Under the pieces are notes generated by a model. It did not search any database. It worked only from the letters and a program-made list of their open reading frames with translations, and was not told the DNA's origin. From the NCBI GenBank assembly GCA_963513935.1, contig OY740768.1, positions 36,946,368 through 37,010,367 on the forward strand: DNA of 64,000 nucleotides, given 5' to 3'. A program made the translations under genes and the position numbers. The DNA comes from Aphrophora alni. Lineage: Eukaryota > Arthropoda > Insecta > Hemiptera > Aphrophoridae. This document shows positions 1-57,169 of the stretch, in pieces. Position 1 is the first letter of the stretch. Each line of letters opens with the position of its first letter.

Positions 1-840
1 CAAGATGCTTCAGTGACACGGGATAGTGGTTCATACACAATGAATTTAACCAGCCATGTTTATGTTAATTGAAATCTTTCTTTTTAATTATGAATACTTC
101 TTTAATGTCCAACATACTAAAATGAATATCTTATACAATTTAAGCTTGTCACAATAAATAGAAGTCTTAACCTAACATGTTTATGACATTAAAAATGATA
201 TGTAAAGTTCTCAACACTGTTCATTAATTTTGTTCTTTGTTTTAGATTACTCATTTCTTTTCAAATTATGTATAACTTTGTTTATATTTACTCACGTGCT
301 GCCATTTCAACCACTATTACTTCACAAACATTTCCTTCAAAGTCACTTTAACTGTAATTACTTAAAACGCTCCATGGCTAACGTAGGGCTTGCGTCTTTC
401 TCGTCTGACTTCCCTCCAAAGACGGGTTTGAACTGCCCTGAAGCCAAGCGTCTTTCGTGCTTAGCTAACGCTAACGCAAAGCATCATGGGATACATGTCA
501 CGTGATGAATTAGTGTTAGAGGGGTATCGTTTATTCGATTAACACGCGCATTTTGAGTTCAAACCTTATTCACTGTATTTGTAATTCATTGTCTTTGAGT
601 AATCTTAAAATTTAAATGACAGTTTCTTATTTGAATACATCTCAACATTCTTATATTTATTATTTATAATTTACTATTTATTATTGGTTGGAGAATGTCC
701 CATGCTTACAAGTTTGGAGGAGAACAAGAGTTGATTAAGAAAGACCTAATATAAAAGATGAGAGAAAGAGTTGTAACTCAAGACTATATGAAAAATTTGT
801 GTAGATCCAGCTACGTTTCCTTGTATATAAGTGTTTTATA
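1..840. other. No gene recognised
   Basis: AT-rich except for a moderately GC stretch at 370-510 that gives a 91-codon ORF with no recognisable domain and unlikely initiation context. Either upstream intron of the PH gene or spacer. Confidence 0.4.
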
Positions 841-852
841 TAAGTGTTTAGT

Positions 853-1473
<621 letters not shown>

Positions 1474-1479
1474 TTAAGC

Positions 1480-2370
1480 TCATACTCGCTATTATAGTGA
1501 GCCCCTGATGCGGAAGCGTGTCAAATACAGGCCTGTTGTTTGTTTTTTTATTCTTATTTTAGATAACAAAACTACTGCAAAACTTTTTTACATGAACTCT
1601 TACTTTCATAAATAAAATGAATTATGAAGTTTGTACAACATTGAATTCTTAATGTCCGATGGTCATGGTTTGAATACATATTAACTAAGAAACTTGCTCC
1701 ACTTCATTAGTAACAACTTTGTATAATTATTACTATATGGAGTATTATTTTCAAAACATTCACCACCATAAACAAGCTAAGTAATTGTTTTTACATGTAC
1801 TGTAATGTTGTTTACATTGATACATTTGAAATATTTACATTTCTTAAAATGTTAAGAATATATTTGTATATGGGTTAATTTTGTGTGGAATAGTTGTAAC
1901 AATAATTGATAAAAGTATTAAATTTCCAATTTTGATTTCTTTAAAAAGATAACAAGGGGGAAAAAATCTTTTGATATAAAGATTGTGTTTTCCCATTTGT
2001 TGTGTTTATTTTAGAGTACAAAATTTTAGGTATTGATACCTAAATGTTGACTACCCATTAGATGAATTGTTTAAAAGTTATACATTTAATGTTATCGAAA
2101 TATTTAACTGGACTCTCTTAAAGTAGAAAAAATTAATAAAATTGGAACAAAACAAGATTAAACCATGTTAATATATTACACAATGAGTAGAGCTGAGATG
2201 GTATTTCATCTACCATAACACGATATTTATATAAAAAGTGGTTCAAAAGTCTCCACACAAATATATAAGCATACAACTAATTATAAAAGTTTTATTACAA
2301 TTATTAATCTTTAATTAAAAATTTTAATTTATTGATTTTAATGCTAATACGTTGTTTACATGCAAGTATT
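1480..2370. other. AT-rich, nothing recognised
   Basis: No open frame of interest, no repeat shared with the rest of the window. Confidence 0.5.
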
Positions 2371-2377
2371 GAAAATA

Positions 2378-2565
2378 CAATAATATTTCAAGTGAAAAAT
2401 ATAAGACTTAACTGGGAATCGAACCCAGGACCTCAAAAATTGCAGCAATAAACCAAAGTCAGGATAGCTCAGTTGGTAGAGCATTGGTGCGTGAAGCCGA
2501 AGGTCCTGGGTTCGATTCTCGGTCTAGATCGTATATTTTCCACTTGAAATATTATTCTATATACA
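2378..2565. repeat. Inverted pair of tRNA-like (SINE-type) sequences
   Basis: A tRNA-like stretch at about 2460-2532 has an A box (TAGCTCAGTTGG) and B box (GGTTCGATTC) and folds roughly as a cloverleaf with mismatches in the acceptor stem. Upstream, 2378-2432 is an inverted copy of the B-box end and its flank (ATAATATTTCAAGTG...ATCGAACCCAGG). The two arms could pair into a hairpin of about 55 bp. Likely a tRNA-derived SINE relic rather than a tRNA gene. Confidence 0.65.
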
Positions 2566-2573
2566 GTAGAACC

Positions 2574-2954
2574 CCTCTAATCTGTCACCTTCGAGACTGG
2601 GGGCATGGTCGGAACGCAAAAAAGGTCGGATTATCCGAAAAAAGTCAATATTTATTACATATTATAATTATAAAGAGATATTTTTTAAGTGAAATAAGTG
2701 ATATATAAACTTTTAAAAGTCTATATATAAACTTTGCAAGTACTATAGCAAATCAATAGAAACAACACGAGAGATGACACAGCACTGAAGCGGGATGACA
2801 CATCACTGAAGTGGGAAAGCAATAACAAACCGGAAAGAATGGTGCCAGACGGGCCGTGAGTCATCGGCAAGTCTGCACAATATCGCGAGCTCGAATACAG
2901 TCGGATTAACCGGAGTAACGGACCATCCGAGGGCGGATTAGAGGGGTTCTACTG
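2574..2954. mobile_element. Pogo/Tigger-type MITE, copy 1
   Basis: It has terminal inverted repeats CAGTAGAACCCCTCTAATC and a TA on each side, is 381 bp long and has no ORF. It is the same family as 29764-30123 and the outer part of 37001-37824. Confidence 0.9.
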
Positions 2955-3072
2955 TAATTTTAAATATATAGAGGTCACAAAATGTGTTCAATATGTGTGT
3001 GTCGTAGTATTGTATGGAGACTTTTGGACCATCTGGTACAATGAAAAGTTGTACTATGTAAAAGAACCAGTT

Positions 3073-3123
3073 GTGGCACCAGCCAAGGAGCAACTTATAA
3101 GGTGGACTCCTTGGCTGGGCCAC
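3073..3123 (+). ncRNA. miRNA-like hairpin (candidate)
   Basis: GTGGCACCAGCCAAGGAG (3073-3090) pairs with CTCCTTGGCTGGGCCAC (3107-3123), with one bulged A and a 16-base loop. Flanking CCAGTT/AACTGG (3068-3073, 3135-3140) could extend the stem. The arms are GC-rich in an AT-rich setting. I do not recognise a known miRNA, so this is structural evidence only. Confidence 0.35.
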
Positions 3124-3404
3124 ACTGTAATAATAACTGGATATTATCTATATAAATCACTTCTTTACATTAATTTGTTCATTGCCATTTTTCTTGAACT
3201 AATTTTTAAATAAGCTTTCCTTGACCAATTCAAGGTTGATATTTCTTTCTAAAGTGAAGATTAATGTTGGATAATATTATTGCTAGCATAGTTAAATTTA
3301 TTACATCATGTTTGTATAACTTTAACGAATACTTAAAATATTAGTATTATGAATTATAAAATTTATTATCTGAAAATTTAACCTGTTTAAATTTTTTTTT
3401 TCAG

Positions 3405-3565
3405 AATACCTCAATAAAAAGTAAAAAATCTTCATCAAAGGTTGAATTTGAAATAATTAATGAAAATGAAGGAAAAGATGAAACAGTTTTGTTGAGAGCG
3501 AGTTCGTCCGAAGAAAAGGATGAATGGTTGAGGCATTTGTCACAACATATTCATGATCATAAGAG
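3405..3565 (+). CDS. PH-domain gene, third-last exon
   Basis: A T-rich tract and CAG precede 3405, and the exon ends at a GT donor at 3566. It encodes 53 codons plus two bases, starting NTSIKSKKSSS and ending in the PH C-terminal helix (KDEWLRHLSQHIHDHK). It is the most clearly conserved part of the visible gene. Confidence 0.75.
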
Positions 3566-5644
3566 GTACATTATTGTTAATATTACGTCATAAAATCGTA
3601 CAATTTTTTATACATATTATTAATTAATGTAGTTTAGGAAATGCCTAACAGCAACATTTTTTATCTAAAGTAAGTCTGTTTTAATTCATAGTAGAACACT
3701 AGATTAGAAGATAACGCCTTCTTCCACTAACAACTTATTTCCATCTGAAAACAACCACTTTCTCTAATCCTCTATGGTTAATTCTTTAATAAGATGTATA
3801 TCATCTATCTGGAAATTATCCAGCCATTTAATATTAACAAATATATACTGTCCCTAAGACCCTTTAAAATTTTTAGCTACCTTTGAAACATCTATACCAC
3901 AATTTTATCTAATCTTTACTCATAGAATCATCCCTGATAACCTTCTTAATCATATGAATCGTTAATTTTAGGAGAAAATTGATTGACTTGCTTGGTCATT
4001 TAGAATGTGCCGATCACACAGCACAGAGTCATCTAACACTCTTAACTGAGTAGTAACTACTACTACTAGTTAGTAACTGTTATTGAATGCAGAGAAGGTT
4101 CCTTCTGCTTGCCTGCCAAGTTGTAAGCCGTTCTTATGATATTCAAAATGATTGGATACTTTCAGAACAGAACTCATATATTTATTTATTTCTTGCTATG
4201 TATTATCTAATTACATGGTACCTGCTATTATTCTAATCAGTTTGTAATGAGCTGATAAAAAAAACTTGATAATTTTAAGTTCAGACCTATCTGAGGAAAA
4301 CTACATAATCGAGATATATAATTTCTAAACCAAATTGTTATTTTAGTGTATAATTTTTTTGTTATGGAGGGAGTTTTTCCCCATATTGTAAAAAAAAAAG
4401 TTTCTTGGTTTATTTATAATATACAATTATTAGGTTTTTCAATATTCGTCGAACAGTCCTTTAATAAATCCAACAAGATTACTGTTTTCGACATGTCATA
4501 ATCAAATCGTTGGCCTCATTTGATCCTGGCATCGTTTCGATGAATATTTTAAAGATAAATAATCTAATAACTATATTATTAGAACACAAACCTAGAGGCT
4601 ACATACATGTTATATTATAATATGTGTTATTTAGTACAACTAAACTTTCTTTGTTATTATAAATATATATTTAAATAATGTATAAACAAGTTTACATTTT
4701 TTTTGTTTTAAAGGAAAATGTTTTACATTATTATTATTAAGTGGATACTGTAGGTGTAAAATTTCAAAATATCATAAAAGTGGAATTCATCTAACAACAA
4801 CTGGAAAATGAAAATAAAAAAGAAAGCAGTTTGGATGTTTTCTAATGAAAACCATCTTAAAAGAATGGTACAATTCTATAAAATTATATAATGTTTTGTT
4901 CAGGTGGAAAAAAGCTGCAGAAAAAGTTATGGAAATGTACACTCCTGGAACAGGAAGGCAAGCCTTTACACGGCCTCTTAGGCAAGGATCATTGTATGAT
5001 GAAACACCTCTCATAGGTATGTCTACATATTATTTTATTTTGTCCATTCAAGTATGAATTCTGTTATTTTATGCTAAAGTAATTTCAGACGTTATTTATG
5101 AAAAGTGCAGCAATTATTGCATGATCTTTGACAGCATGGTACTTTTATAATATGCATCTCGTAGCTCAAATTATATCTCTTATACACTGTTTCTATGAGT
5201 GTTCTCTCACATTACATGATCACAAGAAGGTATTATTAGATTATGTAGATATTTCCAGTTATAAATATATTCTTAAGAAGTGGTTTATAATATTATAAAA
5301 TTCTGAAAAAAGGAATCAAATAAAGACAAAACACTTTTTAAAATTTTAGAGTCTAATCTTTTGTTTTATGTAAAATTGTTTTCTAAATTTATTTAGATTA
5401 ATTTTGTATAGACTTTCATGAATTTCTTTTAATGTTTTTCTCATTTACAGAAACAGTTCAAAGTAATGAGTATAACAGACCAACTGTACAAGAAATATTT
5501 GGTTTAACACCTTCAACAAGTTTAAGTTCTTGTTCATCTTCTTCTTCACCTACATTTCGAGAACGTTCACTAAGTTCAGGAGGCAGTGGTAAATCTCGAA
5601 CAACCCGATCACACTGGCCTTTTTCTCGTAACAACCATGACTGA
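3405..5644 (+). CDS. C-terminal exons of a PH-domain (probable Rho GEF) protein
   Basis: Three coding exons (3405-3565, 4904-5016, 5451-5644) join in frame through AG/GT junctions of phase 2 and phase 1 and end at TGA 5642-5644. About 155 residues are visible. The first exon reads as the last strands and C-terminal helix of a pleckstrin-homology domain, with LLRASSSEEKDEWLRHLSQH typical of the conserved-Trp helix. The second is basic and aromatic (MYTPGTGRQAFTRPLRQGS). The third is a Ser/Thr/Arg-rich disordered tail (residues LSSCSSSSSPTFRERSLSS). PH domains bind phosphoinositides, and in Dbl-family exchange factors they follow the DH domain, so a membrane-associated Rho GEF is the likeliest identity. 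The helix resembles that of the ECT2/Pebble group, but I cannot confirm a family. The DH domain and start lie upstream, probably outside the window. The gene converges on spn-E. Confidence 0.75.
3566..4903 (+). other. Intron of the PH-domain gene
   Basis: GT...AG intron, 1,338 bp, with no TE recognised. The next intron is 5017-5450. Confidence 0.7.
4904..5016 (+). CDS. PH-domain gene, second-last exon
   Basis: The acceptor CAG ends at 4903 and the donor GTATGT starts at 5017. One base completes an Arg codon from the previous exon, and the next residues are WKKAAEKVMEMYTPGTG, then TRPLRQGSLYDETPLI. It ends in phase 1, which matches the next exon. Confidence 0.75.
5451..5644 (+). CDS. PH-domain gene, last coding exon
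   Basis: The acceptor CAG ends at 5450. The exon completes a Glu codon and encodes TVQSNEYNRPTVQEIFGLTP, a poly-Ser stretch, and the terminus SHWPFSRNNHD before TGA. The tail looks disordered and has many possible phosphosites. Confidence 0.75.
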
Positions 5645-5837
5645 AGTAAATAATATTAGTTAACATATTAAAATCAGCCTTACTACACATTATTGTGTTT
5701 TACAGTATTGTACAAATTTCTCTTTTGTTAATATTTTCTTCTTTTATAACTTTATTATATAGAAATATGTTTACAATATTGATAATTTTTGTATTATTAT
5801 TTTATTGTTTTTATGCCTAGAACCTTGATTATTATCA

Positions 5838-5843
5838 AATAAA
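5838..5843 (+). terminator. Poly(A) signal of the PH-domain gene
   Basis: A canonical AATAAA lies about 195 bases after the stop codon and is followed by a T-rich stretch. It is the first clear signal downstream, so the main 3' UTR is probably about 215 bases long. Confidence 0.6.
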
Positions 5844-5859
5844 CCAATTTTTCATTGTA

Positions 5860-7640
5860 ACATGTTTCATCTTACAATCTTTTGTTTTCTGCAGTTTTTG
5901 TATTTCTAGTCCTAATAGATACAAATAGTTTTCATTTTGTTCATTCCTGTTTAGTATTTAAGACCGAGGTAATTTGTAGGGTTATATTTGCTCATTATAA
6001 ACTGCTCTTTCGAGGGAAAAGTAATTCATGCTTTTGTGATTGTAGAATTTGTGTCTAGTAATCTGCAATGATTTAAGCATTTAGTGGTTTTCATGATTAT
6101 TTAAAAATTATATAATGTATTATGATTAAGTTCAGATTAAGAAATGTTAATCATTCATGAATTTATTTTGTAAACTAATATAATTTTGTATTAGTTTTAA
6201 ATAATTATCTATACATATAATTTGAAAGCAAGAAACAATTTGGTTTAAAAGCTTCCATAAATGTAAATCATAAATTGCTCCTACATGTTAGGTACATATT
6301 TGACTATAATTTAAAGATTTCAATTGTTTATCAAATTAACGAAACACTATTTAGAAAAATATTTGTTTTTTGTTCTACTTGTTGTTTGTTATCTGATTTT
6401 AATATATCCACCCTACAACATATGTTTATGATTTGTAGATTTTATAAAGTTGTTTTGTACGGTTCACTAAATGTTGAATTATGTGTAAGCTATTCACATT
6501 TAATCTTTTATTTATTACACTGTTAATAACTGGATTATTTAAGCAGTCTTTTGTAATTTATATTTTGTATGAACTGTTATTTAAAAAACCTGTTTCATTT
6601 TTTCCGCTCAATATTGGTATAATTTTGGAAGAATTTTGAATCTAAAAAAATCTTTCAAGAAGTATAATTGTGTTTATAAACCATTCTAATTTATTTATAA
6701 AGTTAATTTACTAAAATGTCTACATTAAAATTATTAAACTATTTCATATAAAACTATGTAGTTCTGTAACTTGCTCTGTTTTGTTTTATAAATTGCTATG
6801 GTTTATTTTGAAACTATGTCAAGGTGTTCATTAATTACATAGTTGATAAAAAAAATTAATCTGAGTTTTTTATAAATAATTTGCACCCTCTTTCCTGATA
6901 GTCTATATTTGGTCCTGTTGGGTTAGAGATAAAATAATTTCTTAATATCTCTTTACTAGAGATCAAGGTAAGCGAGGTAATGAATCAGGTTCAACAAATA
7001 CATCCAGTGGTGAAAACGTGGAAGGATGAAATGATGTTGATGAAATAAATTATCAAGGATTTCCCATACATTTTTTTTCTTTTCTTTAAATGCATGGTGT
7101 TAAACGTAGTTCCTCTCTCCCACGATGCCCCTATTATGCCGTACTTTTTGGAAAGATTTGCAAAGTATACAAATATTTATGTGAAAAAAACAATTTCAGC
7201 ATCAAATGCAAAAAAGGCCCAAATGATAGTTCAAGACATTGTGGGACTTTGTTACTGTGGCTGAGATTCAAGCGTTCATATGTGTCCTCATAAACATGGG
7301 ACGGAAGTTTTTCATCACATTTAAATTGATATATCTTCTAAACTAGTAGCTGTAGAAAAACAATTTTTTCCAGGGAATGATCTCCATTGGATTCTGCGTC
7401 TATTGATGTAATTTCATTAAAATAAAAAAATATTAATTTAATTTTAATCTGTATTTGTTCATGATTCTACATGGAGTAAAATTTGTCATGAAAGTGTTGC
7501 AGTCTATATTCAGACTTCTGTACTAGCCTAAATCCTAACCTACAAAAGTATTAACAAAATTCCTCAAATTAAGGAATATTTTCAGTTTCTGAAGTGAATT
7601 AAATTCTGCATCTTTTGATGTACATCCCTAATCGTAATTC
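5860..7640. other. Intergenic, nothing firm
   Basis: AT-rich spacer after the PH gene. Short ORFs at 6275 and 7090 have no recognisable content. Confidence 0.5.
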
Positions 7641-7740
7641 GAAAAATCGCATTTCGGCCTTCTAAAATGGTCTAGGGGGGCACCTTACTATTTTGCAAAA
7701 GTTGAAATTTGCCTTTTTAAAATTATTAATATCTGTAAAA

Positions 7741-8541
7741 CCATTCAATTACCCATATCATTAGTATATTTAAATGTCAAAATTTTTACAAAAAATTAGA
7801 TAAAATTGAAAAAATATTAAAAATTTTGAAATTTCAATAGCACCCCTCGACTCCAAATTTAATTCTGCTTCTATTAAGCTACAAAAACAATCAAAAATCA
7901 AAAACACTTTTTCGCCTAAAAAAACTGCAAGGGCCTTACCATTTTGCAAAGTTTGAAAATTAGCTATTTTCTCGAATTAATTACTCAGAAACTATAGGAG
8001 ATATTTTCGATTTGAAAAAACCACAGTAAAATTTGAACTTTCTTCTTTCATCATGTATAAGTTCATATCATTACGATGTATAGTTATGGAGCTACAGGCG
8101 ATTTAAATAGGTATTGCAAGTGGTGAAATGTTAAAATCTGGTATTTTTATTGACATATAAATTGCAATAACTCTTAAACCATTTGAGATGTCAAAGTGAT
8201 TTTTCAGGGTTTATTCTCCTTTCAATTATGCAGCTTTTAATACCCATATCATTGGTTTAAAAATATTTTGATCTTTTTTGAAAAAACTTTAAAATGCAAT
8301 TACTCGTAAACCCTTTGAGATTTCATAGTTGTTTTTTCTTCAGGGTTTACTCTCCTTTCAATTCTGCATCTTTTGATACCCATATCATTGGTATATTTAA
8401 ATGTCGAAATTTTTACAAAAAATTAGATAAAATTGAAAAAATATTAAAAATTTTGAAATTTTAATAGTACCCCTCGACTCCAAATTTAATTCTGCTTCTA
8501 TTAAGCTACAAAAACAATCATAAATTAAAAAGTGGCGAAAT
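7741..8541. repeat. AT-rich block with a 160-bp direct repeat
   Basis: About 165 bases at 7741-7912 recur at 8371-8541 with few changes (CCCCTCGACTCCAAATTTAA in both). Shorter phrases such as CTCTTAAACCATTTGAGAT also repeat at about 8170 and 8590. No ORF. Probably a decayed non-coding repeat. Confidence 0.75.
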
Positions 8542-8699
8542 GTGAAATGTTAAAATCTGGTATTTTTATTGACATATATAAATTGCAATAACTCTTAAAC
8601 CATTTGAGATTTCAATGAAGAGAAAATCAATTCGAAATCAGATCAGTAGTTCTCAAGATATAAATTAAAACAAAATACTGACAAAAAGTTGTTAATGTA

Positions 8700-10130
8700 A
8701 GAGCTGTAAACATGGAATAAACTGATCTGTCTCTGGAACTGCACTCGGTGTGTAAAAACACAACTAGATCATGCTTAGTAGTAATGTTACAGTAACACTA
8801 CCTACAATTCATCAATTGAACGTTAATCAAAATGATCAACTTGTTATATCATGGCAGTTGGCCATCTGGGTATACTCGCTTGTCTACATCACCGATGACA
8901 AAGTTCTTTTCTTTGTAACTCAGTTCTGGAACCTAGACCAGAAGCGTTAAGTTACTCATGAAGAATTCTTGTATTTTGAAAAATGGCCAATAATTGATTC
9001 ACCTGCTTCATTAGAATTTTTAACTGTTTCCTTCAGATAATCAGAGTTTTTTTCTTTCACAATGGTTTTTTTATTTGAAGGAGCAGTAAGTACTAAAAAG
9101 GTTTTCTTCACCAGTAGGTTTTGAAGCTTTATTTACATTTTTGGGATCATTAAAAGATATTTTCTCTTTTGACATTATAGTCAAACTTGCCTAATCCTCT
9201 TTGAACTTAATATAGTTCAAGAAATAATTGTCACAATTGGTATTGTTGTTCCAACCTCCCTACTGTGCTATTAAACTTCATAACTGCAAATCTTCAGGTT
9301 TGTACAAACAATTCAGGAATGTAGAACTCACATGTTCAAAACCCTTAAATTTAAAACAAGGTTGTGGGTTAGAGATAAAAGGTTGGTACCTGGATTAAAT
9401 AATCTAGCACTGCAGGTGCGCTAAAAGTATCACCAATGAATTAGTTGATATTATTTTTAGTAGCCATTCTTCGTTCACATTATGAGAATGATGTCAATCA
9501 CAGATTTTGGAAATAATTTAGTTTCATCTGTGATTATGGCAGACAATTTCCATAATGGTAACATGGAGCAGATATCTACACATTATAACAGCTTTGGAGT
9601 ATTTAGAATTCATGGAGTTCATTCCACCGATTCCTTGACATGACCATAAAATAAACTTATTTGTAGTAGTGACAAAATTTGCTTTTTGCTGCTTGTTTCT
9701 ACTAAAAAGAGTTCTATTCTACAGTCTCCAGATGGAACCTACTCTGCTAGTAATAGGAGGAGGGAAAATTTCGATAGGTCTTGCCTTTCTCCGAGCTGTT
9801 ATAAAACACATTTATTTTTCAAAATATACTTTAGTGATTTTACTTAAATTTTTATCCAGCAAGCTTAACCTTCAATGGCATTAACTTTCAAATAATCACA
9901 AATACTGGTAAGGGGTATCTTTATACAGACAACATCTTCCAAAAGAAAGGAACAGGTAGGAAAGGACCTTTTGTTCATCCTCCCCTACCCCCCATAGGGA
10001 TACATAGTAATAATTATTCATAATGAAACCAATAGTAATGGTCAAAGGTTGTTGTTTTGCAGCCTCTAAAGGATTAATTAGAGGAGAGCACACTTTTCCT
10101 GCACAAGGGTGTTTATCTTGTTATAATCAC
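8700..10130. other. Intergenic, nothing firm
   Basis: No coding or repeat signal that I can name. It probably contains decayed TE sequence upstream of the RTE relic. Confidence 0.4.
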
Positions 10131-10139
10131 AGGGGTAGT

Positions 10140-10975
10140 ATCATAAGCCATCAATTGTATGGAGATTTACTGAAAATGAGAATCTCTCTAAAGCATGTGC
10201 GGCCTATTAGGATGACAATGAGGGAAGTATTTTCTGTGATGCACTCAGTCGGATGTTTTTCCAAATGAAGGGAGGAGTGAGGCAGGGAGTTGGCCTGACA
10301 TGCCTATTATTTAACTTCACCTTGGAAATCGCAATAATGTCTGGTCTTCAGGTTGATTAAACAATATTAATACGGCCTGTAAAAATCTTCTGATGATATT
10401 TGATTTTATAGGCAGATCTTATACTGCTGTCAGAGATGCAACATTTCTTAATTTGGAGAGAGAAGCTGGTATAATTGTTTGGTAGTAATTTATGCCAAAA
10501 CCAGATACGTTCATACACAATTACAGGAAAAAGATAAATACATGTTAGAGGGTAGGTACAAAAAAAGAGATTGTTTACCTTGCTACATAGGTAGTACTGG
10601 ATTAAAATCAAGCATTAGTACAAAAATATAAATAGTTACCACTCAAAATATAACTACCAATAATGATATTGACAAATAGGTGCTTTGGACCATACAGGCA
10701 TCTAAAAATCAAAAATCTCTCCCAACACCGAAAATTTGTTTAAAGACGAGTCTTTCAATGGTAGTTTATCTTGGTGTAATGAAATGGCCCTGCTGATAAT
10801 CGAGAGGAGAATCTTCGATGCTGTAAGAGAAGACAACACTTGGAAGCAGTGGACAACTATTGAATGCATGGAACTAATACACCATTATACACATGCAGAT
10901 TTGGTCTATAGTATCATAGTGGATAGATTTCAATGAGCCGGACTTGTGGCAAGGATATCAAATGGCAACTATGGA
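10140..10975 (+). pseudogene. RTE-type LINE reverse transcriptase relic
   Basis: The + strand reads KMRISLKHVRPIRMTMREVF and, a frame away, MKGGVRQGVGLTCLLFNFTL, which correspond to the RT thumb/palm motif (G-RQG-LS-LLFN-LE) of RTE-like LINEs. At 10780-10970 it reads ERRIFDAVREDNTW and ADLVYSIIVDRFQ, then AGLVARISN, the usual RTE C-terminal block. Frameshifts and stops make it dead. It lies between the two converging host genes. Confidence 0.7.
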
Positions 10976-10979
10976 TCCC

Positions 10980-12220
10980 AACAAGGGTTAATCAATGACA
11001 TGTATGAGTATGATTATTCTATTTTAGTTATGATATAATGTTAAAGTTAAAATTCATCTCATTCATAAATTCTTCTCTTCATTTTCATTTATTTTCTATT
11101 GCTGCTGACAAACACCATTATTTATATAGCAATAGCAAGGGACACATTAAAAATCTTACACTAAACCAAAACTACCAATAATTACATATATCAATTAACC
11201 AAAGTATATTTATAATACATAAAAAGACTTTCTAGATGATTTTTACATAGTTCCTTTCCTTATAGATCATTGACTGCATAAGCTTCTTTATTTTGAAGAG
11301 AAACTGTAAAAGTGGGTTAATATAATTACAAGTTTATTTTATACTATGTTGTAAAAACTGTAAACCCTATAGATTGTTTATATATGCAAATTTCAAAGAC
11401 TTATTTTTAAAAGAATTAGGAAGTTAAAAAAATTAACAAAAAACTTTATAACAAAAATCTCAGTTTAAAATAATATTTTTATTATTTTATTAATAAAAAA
11501 AATACATTTTGAATTACTGTACAAGTTAAACATTTGTTTACATTAATAATAAATTCATAATATAATCTTCTACAGAGTTAACTGGTAACTTATTAATATA
11601 ATAATGTACCATTGCCATACCATAAAATGGGATGAAAAGAAATAGTCGGGTAAATAGAAAAACAAAACAAAAAAGTGTTATGGACCTCAATAGTACTCTT
11701 ACTGAGTATATTTATGTTGCCATCATTGTTTGATGTTATTACCAGCTTGTGCCATCAGTTTCCAATTATTGTGCTGAATGTTTCTTTCCTAATCAGCTGT
11801 TTCAATTTCATCTTAAGTTGCAATTGTGCTAAACACGAAGAAGACTTTTATACACTATTTCTATATTTTTTTCATGTTTTAATACTATTATTTATTGTTG
11901 TGTTTTGGAAAGGTAAAAGTGAATCCTTGTGTTTAAAATAAAATGATTGTTTTGTCATTTTGCTGCTATGTTTTGATTGTTATTAAAATATAAGTGAGTG
12001 TGTGTTTATCAGCTAATCTTTTTTATAGATTAGTTCTATGATCATTTTTTTTATATAATTATTTTAATAGTTTTTAGTAAGTTCAAAATATCTTTAGTGT
12101 TTTTCACTCATGTTATAAATGAAATATAAATATTCAAATGAACAGTAGTAAGCCTTACTAAAACACCTCCAAAAAGTACCGCAGCAGCCATTATTCTTTA
12201 TACTAAAATCTCGTGCATTA
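10980..12220. other. Intergenic, nothing firm
   Basis: AT-rich. A hydrophobic 88-codon ORF at 11675-11941 is composition-driven and not credible as a gene. Confidence 0.5.
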
Positions 12221-12224
12221 AGGA

Positions 12225-12318
12225 GTTAAAGTTGTTGTTAAGTCAATACATGGAGGAGTAGGTTTCAGAGAAGCTGCTAAAAATTATGAGATACATTATA
12301 GTGTCCGTTACAGATGGT
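12225..12318 (+). pseudogene. Pipsqueak-type HTH relic
   Basis: It reads VVKSIHGGVGFREAAKNYE then IHYSVRYRWC, like the DNA-binding HTH of pogo/Tigger/Jerky transposases. It is short and unsupported by neighbouring DDE sequence. Confidence 0.4.
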
Positions 12319-12354
12319 GTAGTTACCAGTTCCTGGTATGGAAAGTGAATGTGT

Positions 12355-12400
12355 TTTTGTGTCACGCCTGAGGATGATTCTGTTAAGGCGAAACAGCTGT
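12355..12400 (+). repeat. Hammerhead-like motif, Penelope-type end
   Basis: CGCCTGAGGATGATTCTG followed by TTAAGGCGAAACAGCTGT contains CTGAGGA and CGAAAC around a GCC/GGC stem. Similar motifs recur in this window at Penelope-derived ends. A tail relic is the best guess. Confidence 0.3.
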
Positions 12401-12878
12401 ATCAATAATTAAGAAATTGAACTATTTTTCACAAGATATGTAAACCAATAAAAATATAATAATTTTTTTTAGAGGGTCAATTAAATTTCTTTTAAAATGT
12501 AAGGTTGCTAAGGAGACCAAGGTCAGTAATTTGAGCCATCAGTTAACGTCTCACATTAATAAAGAAGGTAAGTACAGAACCAAGAAGTTAAAAACCATTT
12601 CTATTCACACCATTTTACGGTAGACTAAACTGTAAACATTTTAGAAACAATTTGAACTGTATTGCTAAGTATAAAAAAAAAAATTAAAAATTAAAACAAT
12701 TACAAAAAGTTTACAAGTTACTTAAATGTCAACTAAATATTCTACCTTTCTTTCAATTAAACAAGTTTATGTATGATAATATTTTCAACATAATTAAAAA
12801 GGGAAGAAAGTCAACAATTAAAATTCCAATTTACATTGCAAACTTCAACGTTTCAAGTAATAATACCTTCTTTAGAGG

Positions 12879-12884
12879 TTTATT
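12879..12884 (-). terminator. Probable poly(A) signal of spn-E
   Basis: On the - strand an AATAAA lies about 76 bases past the spn-E stop codon. Other AT-rich variants nearby could also serve. Confidence 0.5.
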
Positions 12885-12959
12885 TTACTTTAACCTAAGC
12901 AAAAAAACCTGTTATTAAAAACAAAAAATGGCATTACTTAAATAATAAATCACAATTAC

Positions 12960-57163
<44,204 letters not shown>

Positions 57164-57169
57164 CTGAAA

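Noticed and set aside
230..505. 91-codon ORF near the left edge
   Set aside because: No domain, no splice context, and a repeat-like GC pocket rather than coding bias.
2460..2532. Functional tRNA gene
   Set aside because: A and B boxes are good, but the acceptor stem has a mismatch and wobbles, position 33 is not T, and an inverted copy lies beside it. A SINE-type relic fits better.
6275..6526. 83-codon hydrophobic ORF
   Set aside because: Composition typical of AT-rich 3' flank; no start context, domain or partner.
11675..11941. 88-codon ORF, apparently membrane-like
   Set aside because: Leu/Phe/Ile from T-rich DNA; no homology pattern seen.
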